Positions 51,469-62,983 are shown, counted from the first letter of the stretch. The stretch is DNA of 64,000 nucleotides from Sphaerulina vaccinii (GCA_022570795.1 JAKUDP010000013.1:186001-250000); one strand, 5' to 3'. Notes: generated by a model from the sequence alone, not told the origin. A program made the numbers and translations.

Positions 51469-53270
51469 ATGGGAGACATGATGCCTGGAGTTGAAGATGG
51501 CAAGTTCGTTACCAGCAAATACGATCAGAACGCGGATGAGAAGAACGAGATCAGACTCAACAGCAGCGCAGGCCAGACTGAGCTTCCCAATGATGATCTA
51601 GAGGCGCGAGGCGAAGAGCAAGGCTATATACTCGATGTTGAAGTGCTTAAGAGTGTTACATCGAACTGGGAGCAATACCAACTTGCAGCAGACGGCCGCA
51701 CTGTGCTCATACCGCAGCCTTCGACTGATGCCGACGATCCGCTCAACTGGAGCTGGACGAAGAAGCATATCGTTCTCCTGGTCATTTCTGCGACATCTTT
51801 CTTGCCGGATTATGGCAGTGCTACCGGTGCTGTTACGCTGCTTCCACAGTCAAAGTATGCATAAGAGTTACAGAGTAGGATCATCAAAGACTGACTATTC
51901 GGTAGGATATGGGGCATACCTGAAGACACAGTGAATCACTCACAATCGGGCAATGTATTCATGCTTGGTGCCGGCGGAGTGATCGTGGTCGCACTTTCCG
52001 CCTACTTTGGCCGTCTACCTGTACTGTTCTGGTTTGCAGTCATGGCCGTATGGACAGCAGCAGGCTGTTCTGTAGACAGTGGATTCGATACCTTCATGGC
52101 ATTCCGAATTCTCAACGGGTTCTTCTCGACCGTAGCCCAAGGAGGTGGCATGATGTGAGTGGACTGTTGTTGGGCCAAGTTTACTTAGGCTGATTCATCA
52201 CTCTCCTCCAGGTTCATCAAGGACATGTTCTTCGTTCATGAGCGAGCTCGTAAGATTAACATCTGGGCCAGCTTCGTCATCCTGTCTCCGGTGAGTGATG
52301 CTTGAGGCTACAAAATAGCCAATCCTATACTAATATCGATCAGTACGCTGGGCCACTCATCGCAGCTTTCATCATTGAAAAGCACAGATGGCAACTTGCC
52401 TTCGAGGTCTATACGATCATGACATCGCTGTGCCTTCTAGCAATCATCCTCGTCGGCGACGAGACTTATTACGACCGCCGCATGCCAGCTGTCGAACGTC
52501 CTATCCGCAAGCGAGGAATAGCCGGCCACATATCCCGCCTGATCGGAATCGAACAATACCGCAATCGTCACCTGCGAAACACATTCTTGCAAGCGTGCAT
52601 GCGACCTATACACGTAATCCTCAAGCCAACTGTCTTCATCAGTTGCCTCTGGTACCTCTTGACCTTTGCCTGGGTAGTTGGTATCAATACGACTCTGGCC
52701 ATGTTCGTTACACCTTTATACAACTTCGGACCACGACAGATTGGGTTCTACTACTTCACTCCTGTAATCGCCGCAACGCTGGGGGAGTTTGTAGGTCGCT
52801 GGTTACACGACTTCCTCGCAAAATGGCACACCCAACGCAGTGCAGGAGGCAGACTCAAGCCCGAGTATAGGCTTACGGCCATAACCATCGCAATGCCTAC
52901 CATGGTCATCGGTATCGTAGTGCTAGGTTTCGCTTTGGAGAATGCCTGGCACTATATGGTTGCTGCCGTCGGGTGGGGCCTGTATGTCTTTGGGATCATG
53001 GTTACGACCACTGCCATCACTGCGTACAATCTGGACTGCTATCCAGAGGGCTCTGGCGAGGTTGCTGCATGGCTGAACTTCTCTCGAACTACTGGAGGCT
53101 TCATCATCAGCTACTTCCAAGTACGATGGGCAAATGCCATGGGGACGAAGAAGAGTCTCGGCATTCAAGCTGCGATAGTTTTCGGAGCCTGGTTCTTGAT
53201 TGTGTACTTGCAGTTCTTTGGAGAGAAGCTGAGGCGAAGATCTGGGCCTTTGAGATTCAAGACTGATTGA
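51469..53270 (+). CDS. MFS transporter
   Basis: Exons 51469-51854, 51906-52154, 52212-52290 and 52344-53270 give 546 residues; introns of 51, 57 and 53 nt with GTATGC, GTGAGT and GTGAGT donors. A cytosolic N terminus of about 95 residues ends in DADDPLNWSWTKKH, the usual entry to TM1 of DHA1-type drug:proton antiporters in fungi. TM1 (IVLLVISATSFLPDYGSATGAV) and later helices total about 12. FRILNGFFSTVAQGGGMMFIKDMFF and NIWASFVILSPYAGPLIAAFI match the TM4/TM5 region of that family (RxxxG and GPxxG). A long central loop (about 265-315) is basic. Substrate unknown. Confidence 0.88.
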
Positions 53271-54541
53271 GCTGGCATACTATAAGCTGTATACCTGGAG
53301 TGCGATACATCTCGGTGCGAACTATAGTGTTGTATATAGTGTCTCATCAGCTTACACTAGTCATCAGTGTACCAGACTCCTGGATGAGGGGAAAGACGTT
53401 GTAAAACGCTGGTAGCCTTCCTTCGTAGCTTTGACATGTGGAAAGCTTCCATGCCTTTCAGTCCGATGACCATGTGAAGATACAACTTCAGACTGTGTCT
53501 GATAGCGCTGTTGCACAAGATGGAGTGCTGTCATTTCGGCTTTACATCGCAGGGTTTTTTGCTATGCCGCCCACTGAAACCGATGTAATAATGCATGGGA
53601 CCATTGACTGACAGATCCTAGCTCTGAATGAGTATCGAAGAGAGCGCATGTCAGCCGCTGAGCGATGTCCGAAGTGCGTCTTGGGGACGTCGCAGCACGG
53701 CGGGCTGCCCTATATGAAATATATACGGAGTCATCCTAGTCTCGAAGCACTGGTCATTGGATGATCCTAGCACATGCAATCACAAGATCTCCCGCAGCCG
53801 CTTCCTGCAAGGCATACCGGTAGCGCCACGCGACCAATCGTCGCTGCACGTTGGTCATGTCTCAAACTCTTGACAACTCTCGCCGAAGCGTGGGAGACTT
53901 CGACGTGGCACTTTGAAAGGCTTCTTTGGCCTCGGTGGTCGAAGATGCCTTTGCAAAGGACATGTTGGCCGTCGCTGCCAGACTACTGGGTACGAGCGCC
54001 ACGTGCGATAGTTCTAGTACTTGGGCGGGCGCGATGCGGTATGCCGAAACTAACTGATAAGTCTACTTGGATTAACTACTGGCTGGGTCTCATCCTTCAT
54101 GACCTCACGTTTCCGCGCTCCCTTTCATTCGGTCTTTACCTCACTTCACCTCAGTGGGCTCGCGCCGCGACGCGTCCTGTCTTTCCGGCAAGCTTCCTGG
54201 GCTAATCTCCAGGACCAGACTACAGATTTTGTGAGGACCATGAGTTTTGCACAGAACCACTACATCGAAAAGTGAGGGCGACAAGAGTCATTTCTCTGGA
54301 GGTAATAGATATACGTCTCAGTTCGCACTACCGACCTGAAATTCTCACAACATCATACGTCGACCAAACCACTTCGAGGAACCTTGGATTTACACGACAT
54401 CTTGCGCTGTCAAGCAGAGATCGAAATCGGACGACTCGAAAAGCTGTTGGTCTTGGAGACAAGGATCTGGCTGCTGTTCTGACAACCAAGCCAGCGTTCT
54501 AGAGTCAGAGCTCGGTCTGCTCTCCCGCCACTCTCGCTATC
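53271..54541. other. intergenic
   Basis: About 1.3 kb. A plus-strand ORF at 53774-54205 (143 codons) and an overlapping frame (ASLASVVEDAFAKDMLAVAA near 53920-53980) have some protein-like texture but no structure I can support; possibly an old remnant. Confidence 0.4.
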
Positions 54542-55930
54542 ATGGCTCCTGCTGCCTCCACACCTCGCTCGACTGGACCGGCCTCAACTGCATCACCGCG
54601 ACATCGACCTAGAAGCAGGCCACAGCCGCTACGCGTACGAACCTACAGCGAGAGCAACGATCGCAGTCCCGGTTTCGAAGATAATCGCGAAGGCCTTCAC
54701 TCTAGGAACAAATCCACAGCTAGCACGTTCGACAATGCTGCCTTGAGCCCCAGAACTCCTACTTTGTACCAAGACATGATCGAAGAAGACTCCGATGAGC
54801 AGTTAGGAGCAGACCTGAGTCCAAGGAGCTCAGTCGATACAGTCGTTTCAGATGCATCTACCTTCATTGGCTCACCTCAGTCACCACTGACGAACCTCTC
54901 AAGCCCAAGGACTTCCATCGAAGGCCCGGTGCCAACTATCATCCCTTTCGACTTCAGCAAGATTGACTACGAGCTAGAACGGGCGAAAGTGCTTGGTCAA
55001 GGCCTGTGGTCCACGGTCTATCTAGCCGAACAGAAGTCCAGCAAGACTGCTTCAAGTCCCAGCCTACCTAGAAGGCTCTTCCGAAAACCGAGGGCACCAT
55101 CTGCTCCTCTTCTATTTGCCGTGAAGACACCGGCTCGACAAGACGCAAAGGATGTCTTCTTGCAAGAAGCACGTATCTTGTCCCATCTCCAGCGCCGCTC
55201 GAGCTCTCGGATGTACGTGGTGCCGTTCTACGGACTCGATGCTCGCTGCGACTCGCTGGTCTTTGAAGCTGTGATCGGAGGCTCCCTCGACGATCTATGT
55301 AGTCGTCTTAAGCAGATGACAGAGGTATCGCGACATCTGGAGGTAATAAGTTTGTTTCCTGGTATCGCTTACGATCTGATTGCTGGGCTTGAATTCATGC
55401 ATGCGAATGGAGTCGTACATGCCGACATCAAATCTGCGAATGTGCTGCTGGACATATCGCATCATGCATCACAGCAAAAGCCTGTGATACGAGCTCGATA
55501 CATCGACTTTTCAGCCGCCTTCATTGCTTCGGAAGGAGATGGTGTGACTAATGCAGGAGGGACCTGGGATTTCATGGCTCCAGAGCAACTTCGCATTCAA
55601 AAGGAGCTCAACACACCAACGACTGCAAGCGATATATGGAGCTTAGGCATTACGCTTCTGACCATCCTGGTTGGAGGCTCGCCCTACGCCGCAGCATGTG
55701 GAGGCAACAACTTCATGCTTCGCGAGGCTATCAAAGGTGGCGATCCTATAGGCTTCGCGCGCATGGATCCTGTGCCCAGGAAGAGATTGGCCGCGTGTCA
55801 AGACTTCGTTGACTGCTGTCGCTTGGCCCTTAAGAAGGATCGCGACAATCGCATCACCGCTAGTGCATGGATGGGGTGGCTCGAAGATTGCGAGTGGATT
55901 GACGGCGATATGTGGACGGGCGGTGGGTGA
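54542..55930 (+). CDS. protein kinase-like protein with altered HRD and DFG motifs
   Basis: A single exon of 462 residues. The first 135 are Ser/Pro-rich and probably disordered (many SP/TP sites). The kinase domain covers about 141-458: glycine loop GQGLWSTV (152-159), Lys195 in FAVKTP, Glu209 in LQEARIL, catalytic loop HADIKSAN (293-300), metal site DFS (322-324), and APE at 346-348. The catalytic Asp295, Lys297 and Asn300 are kept, but the HRD Arg is Ala294 and the DFG Gly is Ser324. Activity is thus possible, but activation-loop control by a phosphate is unlikely. It resembles the many lineage-specific fungal Ser/Thr kinases. The start follows CTATC and gives MAPAAS. Partner and pathway unknown. 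Confidence 0.85.
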   Translation: MAPAASTPRSTGPASTASPRHRPRSRPQPLRVRTYSESNDRSPGFEDNREGLHSRNKSTASTFDNAALSPRTPTLYQDMIEEDSDEQLGADLSPRSSVDTVVSDASTFIGSPQSPLTNLSSPRTSIEGPVPTIIPFDFSKIDYELERAKVLGQGLWSTVYLAEQKSSKTASSPSLPRRLFRKPRAPSAPLLFAVKTPARQDAKDVFLQEARILSHLQRRSSSRMYVVPFYGLDARCDSLVFEAVIGGSLDDLCSRLKQMTEVSRHLEVISLFPGIAYDLIAGLEFMHANGVVHADIKSANVLLDISHHASQQKPVIRARYIDFSAAFIASEGDGVTNAGGTWDFMAPEQLRIQKELNTPTTASDIWSLGITLLTILVGGSPYAAACGGNNFMLREAIKGGDPIGFARMDPVPRKRLAACQDFVDCCRLALKKDRDNRITASAWMGWLEDCEWIDGDMWTGGG

Positions 55931-56349
55931 CGTGGTCGCAGACGTGCTTTCAATGGACACTCTACAAGAGTGCCTAGCACATAACGAAGTTATGAACTGT
56001 ATAACATGACGAAGGATGTCCTGAATGGACTGGAAAGAGGGACATCAAGATCAACAGAGCGGATTTTATCGCAGAGTATAGGCTATCGTTTGCAGGGTCC
56101 TTGGTGACCATCAGGGGAGGAATGTGCCATGCACTTGCGGAATGTTAGCCCATCAGGCGTTTGTATTCGACTCACGGCTTTGTCTCCAGCACCAGCATTC
56201 CCTTTCATTCCACGTGTCGAGTCAAGTGCGGCTGCAGAGGCCAAGACCCAATCTCGAGTTGGCTCTTTGTTGTGATAGAACATCCTTCACAAGACTCGCA
56301 AGAACGCCACTTCACCTTCCGCGCCTTTTGGCTCTACCATCTGCTCACG
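55931..56349. other. intergenic
   Basis: Between the kinase and the receptor-like gene, same strand. No feature was recognised. Confidence 0.55.
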
Positions 56350-57850
56350 ATGTCGACCTCTAATCAGACAGCTCTGCTACTCAATTTGCAGAATCAGGAT
56401 GCGGCTGGTTGTCCAAAACCATTCATTGGCGAATCCCTACACCCATTCACTGGAGGATGTAAGTCTTGCCTGTCTCGCTGTAACAATAGCCCAATTTGCT
56501 GACTTCAAGCAGTTCTGGCAGGACGAAACTGCGCCGAGAACCCCCTTGTCACCACCGGCAATGCTTCACGATGTTGTATACCTTGTCCTGTGTACGACTA
56601 CACATACAGAGAGGACTTCAAGCGCCTCACCGATGGGGCTGCGTGGATCAACGTGGTTGGATTCATCCTGTGCGGCTTCTTGCTTCTATCGACGGCAATA
56701 CTGCCTGCTGCAGCCACTCGCAGATCATACCTCAACATCGTCATCTTGATCAGTATCATGATACTCGAGCTGGGATTCATTGTACCTCTGGCTAGGCAGC
56801 CTGAGCAATGCTTCGACCCGGTTACACCGAATGGACAGGCCAGCGATCTCACATGTGCGTTTTCTGGTGCATTCGTCGCGTTTGGACTGTAAGTCATGCC
56901 CGTTGACGACTTGAGATTCTACGCAGAGGCGTAGTTGAGACACACTCACTGACGTTGATCGACCACTTAGTATGTCCTACGTCGTCTGGATTCTGCTCAG
57001 ATCCCTGACCATGTTCTTGCAAATCTGCTTGAACTGGATGCCAGACAGGAAGTTCCACATCGCCACCACCGTTGCAGCATTCTCGATCATTATCAGTCTT
57101 ACTGCTGCAACCCTAGCACACACTGGAGTCTCGTACCGGTTCGGCGGATACTGTCACATCAATGTCCGCTCGCTCGCGACATACTGGGGCTGGCTATTCG
57201 GCTTCGGAGGCACCGCCTGCCTCTTACAGATCGCCACAATGGCCTATTGCATCAAAGTATACATGAGTTCGGCCTGGAATCGACGACACGATCCATCCAC
57301 CATGTCGCAATCTATCGTCGGATCCTCAAGGACTCAGACCGTGCGAGCTAAAGCGAGACGTGTTAGGCAAGTCCTGTTGCTGCAGTGGCGATCTCTGACG
57401 TTGGCGTTCCTCGCTGTGTTCACCACGGCTTTTGTCTGCATCGTCTTCATGATCTATGACAACAATTTGACGATCGAAGCTTTCAACAATGTCGACACGC
57501 TCATACCTTGGATTTTATGCCTTATTGAGAATCAAAGCACAGACAAATGCATATATCTCACGGGTCCAATCATTCTGCCTGAGGACTTGGCTGTCGCTGC
57601 GCTTTTCATTCTAGCCTTTGTTGGAATAGAGGCATTCTTCTTGTTGTGTCGCTGGGACGTGTTTACAGCTTGGTGGACGATGCTGAGGAGACCATTGGGA
57701 AAGAGGAACAATAGCTCAGTGTCGAACTTCATGGGGCAGGATAATCGTGTAGAGACCCATGGGGAGAAAACGAGCGAGCCGGAGTCCTGGCAGAACACGT
57801 CTGTCGTTGACGATAAACCGGTGAAAACAGGCCATGGTGAGCGGACGTGA
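56350..57850 (+). CDS. seven-transmembrane receptor-like protein (fungal frizzled/smoothened-like type)
   Basis: Exons 56350-56458, 56513-56888 and 56971-57850 give 454 residues; introns of 54 and 82 nt. The extracellular N terminus of about 70 residues contains Cys clusters (NCAENPLVTTGNASRCCIPCP) directly before VYDYTYREDFKRL. Seven helices follow: WINVVGFILCGFLLLSTAIL, YLNIVILISIMILELGFIV, FSGAFVAFGLMSYVVWILL, HIATTVAAFSIIISLTAATL, YWGWLFGFGGTACLLQIATM, LTLAFLAVFTTAFVCIVFM and LAVAALFILAFVGIEAFFLL. The tail is hydrophilic. The CCxPCP entry plus seven helices is what I recall for fungal frizzled-like GPCRs. Ligand and G-protein coupling are unknown; it could be another seven-helix family. 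Confidence 0.78.
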
Positions 57851-58038
57851 GATGCTGCTTGCCGCTTTCGATGTTGGGAAAGGCGACACTAGGTCGCGAT
57901 TCGCTTCATTGCTCATCGCGATTCTTTCTGCCAGTACATATGCAAATCATGAACAGGTCATCACTCATCTACTCCATCCTCCCAGTGTACCAGTGTACCA
58001 GTTCTCCTAGGTCGTTCACGTGGTCGATCGCTAGCAAT

Positions 58039-59732
58039 TCATGCCGAGCCAACGGAACTCGCAGATGCTACACTCTCCTGAGAGCGTCCGGCACCGTCCA
58101 AGTCCTTCTTGCCAACGATTACACGAGAGCACCATGAGCACCAGCTTCTGTTTGCACCGGTCTGCTCGCGTTCGAGGAACTTTTCGCTGATGCGTTCGTC
58201 CTCGTACTCCTTGACGATGGCGCCGACAGGCACCATCTTTCGCACTTTGGTCTTGACCCTACCACCAATGCCGACCATTTCTTGAGTGCTGTAGCTACTG
58301 CCATTCCAGTGACGGCCTTCAGATCCAGCCTTAGCAGTCTCCGCCTCAAGTGCTGCAAGCTCCCCTGCGTCACATTCGACGTCTTTCTGGACCATGCGTG
58401 CAGCCAGACAGTCTGACGTCCTGCCACATTCGACCCCTTCATTGCCTTCTCCGAGCCCAGCGCCGATCCCACCACAGTGACTGTATCGTCCTCGCCACTT
58501 CCAACCACGTTCATAGGTAGTATCAGCTGTTCTCATGGCATGTCCACAGGGAGAACAGATCCAGACCATACGGTTGCAAGTGCACGGATCTCTCGCGTAC
58601 TTGCGATACTCGCGTGCTGATATGCTTTGGGAACTGCTCATTGTCAGCCACCTTCTCAATAACAATTTCACAGCACTCACTTGACATGGGCACCAGCCTC
58701 ATCGAATGCGCATGTTGCGCTGGTCAATTCAGTCAGAGGTGCTTTCATACAAGTCCGACAAAGTCTTCGATGTCGCAACTTCACTGCAGATTGCGGCGGT
58801 GCTTTGATAACGCAATTCTGCTCCAAATGTGAGTATGGGTGGCCGGCAAACATAGAAAGGGGACATGCTGTATAGCAATGCGTACTCTGCACAAGGTCCT
58901 CCCACAACTACGGCAATCACTGACCATATCCCTTGCACAGGCTCCCACCCGACCTGAGGTGATGCGCTCAATCTTGACGCCATGTCTGCCATAGGTAGTC
59001 CACGCGTCGCGGCTTGCCATAAGAGCGGCACCTAGTCGCTTGCCAGGGCTGGTATCCTCGTTGTGGCAACGTAAAGTCTTGCTCATGAGCATTACGCGAT
59101 ACTGCAGCAGGTTGGCTCGAACTTGTCGGCATGTCTTCGCAAGACTTTCTAGGGTGGTGAGATCGATATAGCTTGCCAAAGAGGATGCAATACTGCTCCA
59201 CGTTAGATTGCCACTTTGTCTTGCAAGTACCTGGAGTATATGCAATGTTGATGGAAACGAGAATCGCATTAATATTTATGCTCGAAAGGCATCTGCGAGA
59301 CTTACGGATAGCAAGACAGCGTCGCAGTGAACGTATTCAAGTTCGGATTGGGCCTGCTGTCGTCTCCGATGACTGGCTGTATGGAAAGCTGATGCAGATG
59401 TAATGGAGGATGGGCCTCATTACTGTCGGCGTCCTCGTCCAAGTCCTGAAAGCGGACCATGGCAAATCCAGTGCGCCCGCGCACGCATCTGATGCTCGCT
59501 ACAAGATGCTCAAGAGTAGAAAAAAAGTAGATGTAGATGTCACAACTGGGCACGGTGGAACGAGGTCATTGAGGTCGAGTTGACATGGGATTGTCTCTTG
59601 CAGAAGTATAGAGACGGTGATGACGATCTCTCCATCGCCTTCCACGACATCAAACCTCGTGCTCTTGCACTCTCGATCTGTCCAGCTTGAAACCGTCTCG
59701 GCTCTGATATATTCCACATAGAAGCCAGCCAT
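58039..59732 (-). CDS. F-box-like protein with Cys-rich zinc motifs
   Basis: Five exons: about 59554-59732, 59306-59488, 58886-59219, 58681-58817 and 58039-58633. The last three junctions are clear; the first intron's ends and the acceptor at 59220 are uncertain. The protein has an N-terminal part (MAGFYVEYIRAETVSSWTDR), RFQDLDEDADSNEAHPP, an F-box-like helical region (LTWSSIASSLASYIDLTTLE), then Cys pairs: DCRSCGRTLCRNC, RHRRLCRTC, DPCTCNRMVWICSPCGHA, VECGRTSDCLAAR. Near the end come EMVGIGGRVKTKVRKMV and RSWCSWCSRVIVGKK. This Cys order is conserved in a Pezizomycotina family usually annotated as F-box or hypothetical. It may bind zinc and act in SCF ubiquitin ligases, which is inference. 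Confidence 0.75.
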
Positions 59733-60115
59733 GTATCACGGCGACTGAGTTGGCAATACGCAGACCAGAAGAATCGGCATAACGATCAGAGACAAGCACC
59801 AACTGCACAAGTAGTCACTGCTTCACCGTCGGTCACAAACGCTTTATCGCCCTCCTGGCGAGTGCTATGAGCTGCGAGATTCCTACTCGGTCTCGTTAGC
59901 ATCATGAAAAGTGAAGACAGTCTTGGACAACGAGCCTTGACAGACCGAAAATAGCATCGATGAATTCACGCTAAACCACGCGACGCGTCTAGGCTGCGAA
60001 AGTGAAAACTGGCACAGTCATCATTTCATCTCAGCATTCCACGAAGACCAAGCCAGCACTCTCGGAGACAAGTATCTTACCGATCACTCCAGCAAAACAC
60101 AGAAGATTTACTCAA
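59733..60115. other. divergent intergenic region
   Basis: The promoter region between the F-box-like gene and the small membrane protein gene. Nothing else was recognised. Confidence 0.55.
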
Positions 60116-60651
60116 ATGTCAGGCCTCAAAGCCATCGCCGTGGCCTCGCTGGTCGAGCATGTCTTCATCAAGCCATATCTCATTCCGAATGAGGACGGCA
60201 CAGATTTCATCGGATACTGCTTATGCATGGCATTCCTCGCTTTCTTCGGACAGATCTTTACCAATAGGCTTACGAATGCACAATGGGAAAAGACAAGATT
60301 GAGTGGACTATATGGTGGAATCATTGGCTATGCATGGCTTCTTCTTGGTGTAAAGCACCAGAACAGGCAAATCCACCACCTTTTAGTTGCCAATCTGGCG
60401 ATCTTGGGAGGTGTGCTGTTTGGAGCTTATACACAGAAGAAGGACAAGAAGGGGAGCTATGGAGGCGGTCGAACGTAAGTCTCTCCAAGACACGCATGCG
60501 AAGACTATGTTACTGACAATCTGATAGACAAGGTGGCGGAGGAGGCGGTCGAGGATTCGAAACCTCAAAGGACATTGACTCTGTTCGATTTATGAAACCA
60601 GGACAGGGTGGATGCTGTGGAATGCAGAATGGGTTCCCAGTGGACAACTGA
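60116..60651 (+). CDS. small multi-pass membrane protein with Gly-rich tail
   Basis: Exons 60116-60474 and 60528-60651 are joined over a 53-nt intron (GTAAGT to ATAG, split Thr codon), giving 160 residues. Three to four hydrophobic segments (FIGYCLCMAFLAFFGQIF, LYGGIIGYAWLLLGV, LLVANLAILGGVLFGAY) are followed by a basic stretch (TQKKDKKG), a glycine tract spanning the splice site, and a Cys pair near the end (GQGGCCGMQNGFPVDN). No family is recognised. An upstream frame extension exists, but the ATG at 60116 has a good context (TCAAATGT) and starts MSGLKAIAVASLVEH, so it is preferred. Confidence 0.72.
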
Positions 60652-61043
60652 AGTGCCCTCCGACATGATGCGAGATCTGGATACCTCTCACGACGATGTA
60701 TATAATCAGACCTGATACAGCGCTGTAGCTGCTGCAGCTCTATGCCAAAAGAGGCCGATTGCTAGCTTGCACGAAGTCCCGACAGGTCAGCAGTTCTGAA
60801 GAGGCCTCTACGCAAAATGCTAGACCAATAGCACATTTGGTCAAAGATCAGATAGAGCGAGCAGGAGAATATGATGATTCGTACTCTACCAAAAGGTTCA
60901 GCTATTTCATATGGTATAAGTTCAAATCAAACCAAGAAGTCTTCTTTTTTGCATGTGAATCTCGGCGCCGAACTAGCTTCACCTTCAATCTCCCTTCTTC
61001 CTTCTCAAACCATCATCACATAACAACACACCCACCACTCATC
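60652..61043. other. intergenic
   Basis: The 3' flank of the small membrane protein gene and promoter of the Dmo2-like gene, with a CT- then CA-rich leader before 61044. No gene was seen. Confidence 0.5.
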
Positions 61044-61382
61044 ATGGCCTCCAACAGCGACCTCCCCCTCTCCTCCGATATTAAACTCTCCGAAACCCTC
61101 AAAGCCCAGCAAAAAGACTACGATTGCACTCCATGTCGGCTTATGGGTACATCTCTCTTCACCCATCCACAACATTTTACTCTAACAACGTACTGTATAG
61201 GCTCAACCGCTTTCGTCGGCCTAGGCGCATACACATACTACTCCGGCATGAAACAACTTCGTGAACAAGAGCAGATGATACTAAAAAGTGGTTCGAGGTT
61301 TGGAATGTTTCCGAGAAAAGTCGCGATTCTGGGTACGAGTGTTGTATGTGCTGGGTTGGGCATGTATAGGTTGGTCAATTGA
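61044..61382 (+). CDS. DUF4536 / Dmo2-like mitochondrial membrane protein
   Basis: Exons 61044-61146 and 61201-61382, giving 94 residues. The 54-nt intron (GTACAT donor, CTAAC branch, ATAG acceptor) has no stop and a length divisible by three, so the unspliced frame is also open (112 residues). Splicing joins DCTPCRLMG to STAFVGLGAYTYYSG, the CxxC-plus-helix core of the DUF4536 family. A second helix (KVAILGTSVVCAGLGMYRLV) ends the protein. The relatives are yeast Dmo2 and animal DMAC1, which is needed for distal membrane-arm assembly of respiratory complex I. A mitochondrial inner-membrane role is inferred. Confidence 0.85.
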   Translation: MASNSDLPLSSDIKLSETLKAQQKDYDCTPCRLMGTSLFTHPQHFTLTTYCIGSTAFVGLGAYTYYSGMKQLREQEQMILKSGSRFGMFPRKVAILGTSVVCAGLGMYRLVN

Positions 61383-62128
61383 AGAGATGTGTGGATGAAT
61401 GAAGATACTGGTAGTCTCGAGACTCAAGATGCTGGACGCGCGGAGGAGGAGGAGCTCGATCTGCTCGCTGTCTAGGAACACGATGTTCAGGGCCTTGGGG
61501 AAAGAGGACCCGGTCAGCGCATGACACTCAAGAAGAAGTACGTGTATGAGGAATCCTCATACACTTACTCCGAAGCTTGACGTTGTCAGACGCTGCGCGT
61601 GAGATCCGCGCGGTACTGTTTGCAGTGGATAGGCGAATCGATGCTCACCGCGTCGGCGAGATCTGTATCAAAGGTTGCAGGATTTCGAAAGCAGCATCAG
61701 AGTTGGGGCATGATTGCTGGGATGAAGAACAAACATAATAAGGAGGCGGTAGTCATAGCGCTCCATGGCGAGGGCATATAGTGCGGTAAGACTGAAGGCA
61801 CTATTTGACGTACTGGAGAAGTAGTACGATCGTGTACATATAGAATTTGGTTCGGTTTCGTTGTCTGCGTATAAACATCCAGGGGGTATCTCATGATATA
61901 AGACGTCAAGACTCCACCACTATCACACCTGAAATATCCTTCTGCTTTGCTGTCTGCGTCAGGAATCTGAAACCCTCGCAAGAATTCTCTCCTCCTCCTC
62001 CATCAGCAGAATGTACAACCTGTACTCCTCGCTTGCTCGCTACAAATCAAATCTTTCCCATTGCTCACAGCAGAAGTCGCTCGCTTGAACCTTGCAGTAA
62101 CAACATGCCATCCCTCATGAATGATTGT
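61383..62128. other. intergenic, convergent 3' ends
   Basis: The 3' regions of the Dmo2-like and HAPSTR1-like genes meet here. ORFs are short and unremarkable. Confidence 0.55.
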
Positions 62129-62983
62129 TCACACGTGCCTCCGCTTGCCTCCACCTCCTCGTCCTCCGTCATCCCTCCTGTCCCCATTGTCGTTGATGCC
62201 GGATATGTCGAAGAAGTCTGGATAAGGAATCTTTCGCTTCGTACCAGAGGCTGATCCAAGGTTGAAGTTTAATGAAGGTGTGCGGCTGTCACTGCCGTTT
62301 CGCCTGTTATGGTTGGAGCGGCGGTTCGAGCGTGCGGAGCGTGGTATTATGCGAACAGTCTCGGTACTCGAAGAAGCAGATGTTGGTGTATAAGCCTGTA
62401 CAGGTGGGTTGTTGCTAACATCCATATCCATATCTCTGTCATGGTTGCCAGATGGGTATGCGTGTCTTGACTGAAATGTGAAATTGCTCTGAGGTAGCGT
62501 CTGCTGTGGTGTTGCTTGTGCAGGTGGTTCTGATATGACTCGTCTCGGCAATGGTTCATCGTCTTCGACAGTGATCTCGCTGGTTGCCGCAGGCATAACT
62601 GGTCGTCTCTGCAGTTCTGGACTTGAGCTTCTCGTCTCATCTTTTTCTTCTTCCTTGACAGATCTCTCCTCATCGTCCTCGTCTGTGTTCGTGGGTGCTG
62701 CTTCTGTGGCTATGCCACTCCCATCTAGCCGCTCTGTTGCCCATTGTCGTACTTTCCAGCCCTCGCCATCTCCGAGTCCCAGATCCTGCTTATCTAGGAA
62801 AAGCAGTAGATCATCCAGGGCATCTTGGTAGCCTGCCTGCCGTGCCTGTTTCTGAGAAGCAACTGCAGTTCTGTACAGGTTGGTAGCCGACATGGCCGCT
62901 GCTTTGAAGTCTGTGAGCAGATCGTTTGGCGCCTCGCTGCGGTTCCGCGGCAAAGACGTCGACAGCCTCTGCATCGAGTCCAT
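62129..62983 (-). CDS. HAPSTR1 / C16orf72-like (DUF4588) protein
   Basis: A single exon of 284 residues. The conserved part is at 20-85: LLTDFKAAAMSATNLYRTA, KQARQAGYQDALDDLLLFLDKQDLG and GDGEGWKVRQWATERLDG. The rest is disordered: an acidic stretch (TNTDEDDEERSVKEEEKDE), Pro/Gln-rich linkers, a run of Arg/Asn/Ser (RSARSNRRSNHNRRNGS) and a C terminus with KRKIPYPDFFDISG and GGRGGGGKRRHV, which looks like a nuclear localisation signal. Animal HAPSTR1 acts with the HUWE1 ubiquitin ligase in stress responses; the fungal function is not known to me. It shares a divergent promoter with SCP1. Family membership is recalled from the motif, so moderately sure. Confidence 0.75.
   Translation of the reverse strand: MDSMQRLSTSLPRNRSEAPNDLLTDFKAAAMSATNLYRTAVASQKQARQAGYQDALDDLLLFLDKQDLGLGDGEGWKVRQWATERLDGSGIATEAAPTNTDEDDEERSVKEEEKDETRSSSPELQRRPVMPAATSEITVEDDEPLPRRVISEPPAQATPQQTLPQSNFTFQSRHAYPSGNHDRDMDMDVSNNPPVQAYTPTSASSSTETVRIIPRSARSNRRSNHNRRNGSDSRTPSLNFNLGSASGTKRKIPYPDFFDISGINDNGDRRDDGGRGGGGKRRHV

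Noticed and set aside
53774..54205. 143-codon plus-strand ORF and an overlapping frame with a short protein-like stretch
   Set aside because: The protein-like stretch is preceded by a stop and no intron fixes the frame; too weak to call.
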